This document shows positions 4,378 to 7,455 of a stretch of DNA of 7,455 nucleotides, piece by piece. The position numbers and the translations under genes were made by a program. Every line of letters starts with the position of its first letter. Position 1 is the first letter of the stretch. Under the pieces are notes generated by a model, which saw only the letters and a list, made by a program, of their open reading frames with translations, was not told the origin of the DNA and did not search any database. Source of the DNA: WAOL01 sp964399035 (lineage in GTDB: Archaea > Thermoproteota > Thermoprotei_A > Sulfolobales > NBVN01); NCBI GenBank assembly GCA_964399035.1, contig CAYNPH010000010.1, positions 1-7,455 of the forward strand. Reading direction: 5' to 3'.

Positions 4378-5658
4378 ATGGCCCTGCAAGACCAGACACT
4401 AACGGAGGCTATCCTATCGGCTAAGGCAGGACGCACAGTGACCCCCGGGGAGTTCGTAGTCGTTGATGTTGACCTAATGTACGCGCACGACGGAACCGCC
4501 CCCCTAGCGATGAGGGTGATGGAGGATCATGAGGTTCTGCATAAGGTATTAAGCCCAGAGAAAGCCGTGCTAGTGATAGACCACGCGTCACCCCCACCGA
4601 CGGTCAGTGCCGCGACTGCCCACCGTCTCATGCGTGATTTCGCAAGGAAATTCAACGTTACGCTATACGACGTAGGTACTGGCGTATGCCACCAAGTAAT
4701 TGTTGAGGCAGGGCACGTGAAGCCAGGGATGGTGGTGCTCGGCGCCGACAGCCACACGGTGACCTTGGGCGCGCTTTCAGCGTTCGCCACAGGTGTTGGC
4801 AGCACGGATATAGCTGTAGCGTTCGCCACCGGTAAGGCGTGGCTTAAGGTACCGGAGCCGGTTAAGGTAGTGCTTGAGGGGCCTCCCAAGCCCTGGGTCA
4901 TGGGTAAGGACATAGCGTTAACCTTACTTGGTGAGGTAGGGACGGACGGACTAACGTACAAGGCAGCGGAGTTCCAGGGCACCGCGCTTAAACACATATC
5001 AATGGATTCCAGGATGACCATCAGCAATATGTGCGTTGAGGCAGGTGCTAAGGTAGGGATATTCCCTGCGGATGAGACCCTAATTAAATGGTTAAGGGCA
5101 CAAGGAATTAACTCGGGCGTCAGCCAAGCACTCATGAACCCAGGGCATAACGCTCCGTACTCGGATGAGTTGAGAATAGACGTGAACCGTGTTGAACCCA
5201 TGGTTGCGGCCCCTCCTAATGTCGATAATGTAAGGGTAGTTAACGAGGTTGAGGGCGTTGAGGTGGATCAGGTTTTCATAGGTTCATGCACCAACGGAAG
5301 GTACGAGGACTTCGCGGTCGCCGCTAAGATACTTAAGGGTAGGAGAGTTAAGGCTGGCGTCAGATGCATAGCCGTGCCAGCCTCACGTAGGGTGTACAAG
5401 GAACTCCTCAGGAGCGGCATTATCGACGTGCTAATCAACGCAGGGTGTTTCGTAGCGCATTCGACGTGCGGCCCGTGCATCGGGGCCCACCTAGGCCTCC
5501 TAGCGCCGGGTGAAACAGCAATATCGACAAGTAACAGGAACTTCACAGGTAGGATGGGACATAAGGACAGTAAGGTGTACTTAGCGTCGCCAGCAACAGC
5601 TGCGGCATCAGCAGTAAAGGGGATGATAACCGATCCACGTGAGTTCCTTAATTCCTAA
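4378..5658 (+). CDS. Aconitase/homoaconitase-type dehydratase, large subunit (LeuC family)
   Basis: This [4Fe-4S] subunit of a two-subunit hydro-lyase moves a hydroxyl group through a cis-aconitate-like intermediate. It has 426 residues, the length of the archaeal LeuC/LysT/AksD group. Seen motifs are AHDGTAPLA (36-44), the cofactor-side loop GTGVCHQVIVEAG (100-112), GADSHT (122-127), GSCTNGR (302-308), STCGPCIGAHLG (362-373) and STSNRNFTGRMG (383-394). Cys304, Cys364 and Cys367 are the expected cluster ligands, so the protein looks catalytically complete. The large subunit does not settle the substrate; citrate, homocitrate and isopropylmalate enzymes share these motifs. Context with an isocitrate-type dehydrogenase favours aconitase or homoaconitase. 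The start is the ATG at 4378, supported by GAGGTGAT inside the preceding gene, giving a two-base gap after its stop and probable translational coupling. Confidence 0.85.
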   Translation: MALQDQTLTEAILSAKAGRTVTPGEFVVVDVDLMYAHDGTAPLAMRVMEDHEVLHKVLSPEKAVLVIDHASPPPTVSAATAHRLMRDFARKFNVTLYDVGTGVCHQVIVEAGHVKPGMVVLGADSHTVTLGALSAFATGVGSTDIAVAFATGKAWLKVPEPVKVVLEGPPKPWVMGKDIALTLLGEVGTDGLTYKAAEFQGTALKHISMDSRMTISNMCVEAGAKVGIFPADETLIKWLRAQGINSGVSQALMNPGHNAPYSDELRIDVNRVEPMVAAPPNVDNVRVVNEVEGVEVDQVFIGSCTNGRYEDFAVAAKILKGRRVKAGVRCIAVPASRRVYKELLRSGIIDVLINAGCFVAHSTCGPCIGAHLGLLAPGETAISTSNRNFTGRMGHKDSKVYLASPATAAASAVKGMITDPREFLNS

Positions 5659-5661
5659 GCT

Positions 5662-5669
5662 GGGGGTGA
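5662..5669 (+). promoter_or_regulatory. Ribosome-binding site supporting a TTG start
   Basis: GGGGGTGA lies in the 17-bp spacer after the large-subunit stop and six bases before the TTG at 5676. No other start codon nearby gives the family N-terminus, so this site decides the start of the small subunit. Confidence 0.65.
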
Positions 5670-5675
5670 CACTGA

Positions 5676-6203
5676 TTGAGCGCCATCGTCAGGGGAAGGG
5701 CTTGGAGGTTAAGCGATAACGTAACCACGGATCACATAATATCAGGTAAGTATAAGTTTAAGTCGATATCCTGCCTTGAGGACATGGTACCGTACGTGCT
5801 GGAGGAGGTGATCCCAGGCTTTCACACGAAGGTTAAGGAAGGCGACGTGATAGTTGCTGGGCGCAACTTCGGAATGGGTTCGAGCCGGGAGCACGCACCT
5901 AGGCTCCTTAAACTTGTCGGGATTAGGGCGGTTATAGCGAAGAGCTTCGCAAGGATATTCTACAGGAACGCCATAAACATTGGTCTACCGGTAATTACCG
6001 CCAACATAGTGCCTGACGTAACCGAAGATGGCGACATTATAGTGGTTGACCTTAGAAATAACGTTATAGTTAATGAGAGTAAGAACATGCGTGAACACTT
6101 CAAACCTTTCCCCCAAGAAATACTGACCATAATTCTAAGTGGTGGGATAGTGGAGTACCTAAAAACGCATGGTGGTCTACCGTGGTCAGAACCTACAAGA
6201 TAG
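5676..6203 (+). CDS. Aconitase/homoaconitase-type dehydratase, small subunit (LeuD family)
   Basis: This is the swivelling small subunit that closes the active site over the substrate. It has 175 residues, typical of archaeal LeuD/AksE/LysU. The order is VRGRAWRLSDNVTTDHI (5-21), substrate loop SGKYKFKS (23-30), KVKEGDVIVAGRNFGMGSSRE (52-72) with the anion-binding GSSRE, AVIAKSFARIFYRNAINIG (85-103) and a C-terminal ILSGGIVEYLKTHGGLP. The loop after Tyr26 is known in methanogens to set specificity: YLRT in homoaconitase supplies an arginine for the extra carboxylate, while isopropylmalate isomerases have hydrophobic residues. Here it is Tyr26-Lys27-Phe28-Lys29, which I infer suits a tricarboxylate (citrate or homocitrate). 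Met67 replaces the common Cys of GCGSSRE. Translation starts at TTG with a strong GGGGGTGA site. Its end overlaps the next gene by 22 bp. Confidence 0.85.
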   Translation: MSAIVRGRAWRLSDNVTTDHIISGKYKFKSISCLEDMVPYVLEEVIPGFHTKVKEGDVIVAGRNFGMGSSREHAPRLLKLVGIRAVIAKSFARIFYRNAINIGLPVITANIVPDVTEDGDIIVVDLRNNVIVNESKNMREHFKPFPQEILTIILSGGIVEYLKTHGGLPWSEPTR

Positions 6204-7216
6204 GCGTGATTAGAGGGGATGGCGTGGGCCCTGAGGTAATAGGGGCGGCGTTAAGGCTTCTCGCATTAATTAATCGCAAGGTTGAGCTTGTGGAGATTAA
6301 CGCCGGGCATGCTTTCTTCAGGAGGACGGGGAAGCTAATCGAGGATAGGTGGCTTGATAAAGTTAAAGAAGTAGAGGCAATAATCAAGGGTCCCCTAACG
6401 ACGTTGCCGGGGCCGGGAACGCATAGGAGCGTTAACGTTATGCTAAGGCAGAGGCTAAAGCTCTACGCCAACATAAGGCCTTTTGAGGGGTATAGGGGCG
6501 TGTCCCTTAATGACAGGATAAACCTAACCATAGTGAGGGAGAATACTGAGGGACTGTACGCTGGCTTGGAAGGCAGGTTTAAGGACTACGCATTTACGGT
6601 CAGGGTAGTCACTAGGGAAGGAAGTTTAAAAATAATCAAACATGCGTTCAGGTACGCCTTAAGCGAGGGTTTCAGGAGAGTCACCGCTGTACATAAGGCA
6701 AACATACTAAAGGAAAGTGATGGACTATTTAGGGAGGTATTTAGGGAGGTGTCTGTCCAATACCCAACGATAAGCACTGACGAAGTGTACGTTGACGCCG
6801 CCGCATACTACCTCATCAAGAACCCCCTAAGGTTCGGGGTCATAGTCACCCCGAACCTTTATGGGGACATACTTAGTGACCTAGCGGCTGGCCTAACAGG
6901 TAGTTTAGGGTTATGTGGCTCGGCTCAGGTAGGTGACGATATAGCTGTTTTCGAACCCGTCCACGGCTCAGCGCCCGACATAGCGGGTAGAGGAATAGCT
7001 AATCCCGCAGGCGCGATAATAGCCCTTACGCTTATGCTTAAATACCTAGGCAAGCAACACAGCGACAGGCACTTAACGCTAATGTCGTCAAAAATTAAGC
7101 TAGCACTACGTCATGTGATAGAGTCTAAGAAAAGCTTAACAACCGACATTGGGGGCTCAGCAAGCACGGAGGAGTTTCTGAATGCCGTAATTAAGGTCTT
7201 GGAGGAAAATACATGA
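6182..7216 (+). CDS. NAD+-dependent isocitrate dehydrogenase-like enzyme (isocitrate/homoisocitrate family)
   Basis: This beta-decarboxylating dehydrogenase of 344 residues oxidises a 2-hydroxyacid, probably isocitrate to 2-oxoglutarate. GDGVGPEV is at 12-19. The substrate segment HRSVNVMLRQ (81-90) keeps Ser83 and Asn85, equivalent to Escherichia coli Icd Ser113 and Asn115, which contact the isocitrate gamma-carboxylate; leucine-pathway enzymes have hydrophobic residues here, and Thermus homoisocitrate dehydrogenase has an arginine. Arg89, Arg99, Arg119 (RENTEG), Tyr126, Lys172 (HKANI), Asp205, Asp229 and Asp233 complete the catalytic and metal site. HGSAPDIAGRGIAN (261-274) has Asp266, Ile267 and Ala273 where NADP enzymes have Lys, Tyr and Val, so NAD+ is expected. 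The GTG start at 6182 follows GGTGG by six bases and overlaps the upstream gene, indicating coupled translation. Homoisocitrate is the main alternative substrate. Confidence 0.87.
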   Translation: MVRTYKIGVIRGDGVGPEVIGAALRLLALINRKVELVEINAGHAFFRRTGKLIEDRWLDKVKEVEAIIKGPLTTLPGPGTHRSVNVMLRQRLKLYANIRPFEGYRGVSLNDRINLTIVRENTEGLYAGLEGRFKDYAFTVRVVTREGSLKIIKHAFRYALSEGFRRVTAVHKANILKESDGLFREVFREVSVQYPTISTDEVYVDAAAYYLIKNPLRFGVIVTPNLYGDILSDLAAGLTGSLGLCGSAQVGDDIAVFEPVHGSAPDIAGRGIANPAGAIIALTLMLKYLGKQHSDRHLTLMSSKIKLALRHVIESKKSLTTDIGGSASTEEFLNAVIKVLEENT

Positions 7217-7271
7217 GTAAGTAACCTGAGAATCAATCTACAAGTGCGGTGGAGGGGCTTAATAGGTTGAA

Positions 7272-7277
7272 GGAGGT
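7272..7277 (+). promoter_or_regulatory. Very strong ribosome-binding site before a 15-codon frame
   Basis: GGAGGT is a canonical Shine-Dalgarno core, with four A residues between it and an ATG at 7282. It is one of the best ribosome sites in the window, yet no long gene follows. Confidence 0.5.
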
Positions 7278-7281
7278 AAAA

Positions 7282-7329
7282 ATGAAATTTCTTGATACTG
7301 AAGCAGTAGTTACTACTTATTCACTTTGA
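7282..7329 (+). pseudogene. Mini-ORF, possibly the truncated start of a fifth operon gene
   Basis: ATG to TGA encodes MKFLDTEAVVTTYSL, 15 residues. It follows a strong GGAGGT site and lies 65 bp after the dehydrogenase stop, on the same strand. Its last 17 bases overlap the end of the convergent minus-strand gene. I do not recognise the peptide. It may be the remaining 5' end of an operon gene cut by a rearrangement near 7300-7330, a short leader peptide, or chance. The frame is also open upstream to 7226, without another clear start. No plausible continuation appears downstream in any plus frame. Confidence 0.3.
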
Positions 7330-7453
7330 GTCTTGGTGGGTAGTTGTTTTCTTGGTGCCAGTCGTAGTCTGGGTTGTTGCTTTTGACCTGTATGAAGTAT
7401 CCTCGCGTGTAGGTGCTGTAGAATAGGTGGCTGTGGTGGTGGTAGTTTGCTTG
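7313..7453 (-). CDS. C-terminal end of an unrecognised protein (continues beyond the right edge)
   Basis: The last 46 residues of a minus-strand reading frame are present, ending in tandem TAG TAA stops. The segment is rich in His, Tyr and Asn (NYHHHSHLFYSTYTRGYF, then NNPDYDWHQENNYPPRL). It ends in KVNK. It uses the C-ending codons TAC, CAC and AAC consistently, which supports real coding over the other two frames; those give Thr/Lys-rich or Pro/Gln-rich low-complexity translations. There is no transmembrane segment or recognisable domain in what is visible. It points toward the preceding operon (tail to tail). The composition could fit an extracytoplasmic or transposase-like protein, but nothing here decides this. 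Confidence 0.45.
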   Translation of the reverse strand, partial: QANYHHHSHLFYSTYTRGYFIQVKSNNPDYDWHQENNYPPRLKVNK

Positions 7454-7455
7454 GA

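Noticed and set aside
4527..5201. Long open frame on the minus strand (224 codons) inside the dehydratase large-subunit gene
   Set aside because: It lies entirely antisense to a gene with intact family motifs, and its translation is Ser/Pro/Thr-rich without any recognisable domain.
3080..7216. Plain leucine operon (leuA-leuC-leuD-leuB)
   Set aside because: The synthase lacks the LeuA regulatory domain, the small-subunit loop is charged, and the dehydrogenase has the isocitrate-type RSxN motif rather than a LeuB-type hydrophobic segment.
7226..7281. Extension of the 15-codon frame upstream to give a longer peptide
   Set aside because: The in-frame upstream codons lack their own ribosome site, and the strong GGAGGT site points to the ATG at 7282.
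1..7455. CRISPR array or complete insertion sequence
   Set aside because: No regularly spaced repeats, terminal inverted repeats with target duplications, or recognisable transposase were seen; the right-edge protein is too short to judge.

Overview
The window looks archaeal, most likely a thermophilic Thermoproteota (crenarchaeal) lineage. It carries archaeal prefoldin subunits, an Lrp/AsnC regulator resembling the crenarchaeal lysine regulator LysM, and TATA-like boxes about 26 bp upstream of start codons. GTG and TTG starts are common, with GGTGA-type ribosome sites inside operons. All identifications come from reading motifs and recalled family sequences; no database search was run.

Minus strand, read from about 2770 down to 1: a LysM-like Lrp regulator (2315-2770), the hydrogenase maturation chaperone HypC (2002-2244), a MoeA-related molybdopterin-binding protein (882-1934), prefoldin alpha (253-702) and the first 82 codons of prefoldin beta (1-248, running off the left edge). 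Short spacers separate these genes, and hypC, moeA and pfdA each have their own TATA-like element.

Plus strand, 3080-7216: a tight four-gene operon encoding a DRE-TIM acyltransferase, the large and small subunits of an aconitase/homoaconitase/isopropylmalate isomerase-type dehydratase, and an NAD-type isocitrate dehydrogenase-like enzyme. The usual reading of such a set is leucine or alpha-aminoadipate lysine synthesis. Motif details point elsewhere: the synthase resembles the Re-citrate synthase branch, the small-subunit substrate loop carries lysines (YKFK), and the dehydrogenase has the isocitrate-type RSxN motif plus an NAD-type D-I...A pocket. My favoured reading is a self-contained acetyl-CoA + oxaloacetate to citrate to isocitrate to 2-oxoglutarate module, built from leucine/lysine-pathway relatives. 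A homocitrate to 2-oxoadipate (lysine) role remains the main alternative, and the LysM-like neighbour favours it.

The 309-bp divergent region (2771-3079) separates regulator and operon. It is rich in dyad symmetry and contains a 9-bp inverted repeat 46 bp apart, a GC-rich hairpin followed by a T-rich tract, and several short palindromes. It is probably the shared control region and may also hold a small RNA or attenuating leader.

Right end, 7217-7455: a very strong ribosome site followed by a 15-codon mini-ORF, which collides tail to tail with the C-terminus of an unrecognised aromatic- and His-rich protein on the minus strand. This may mark a rearrangement boundary.
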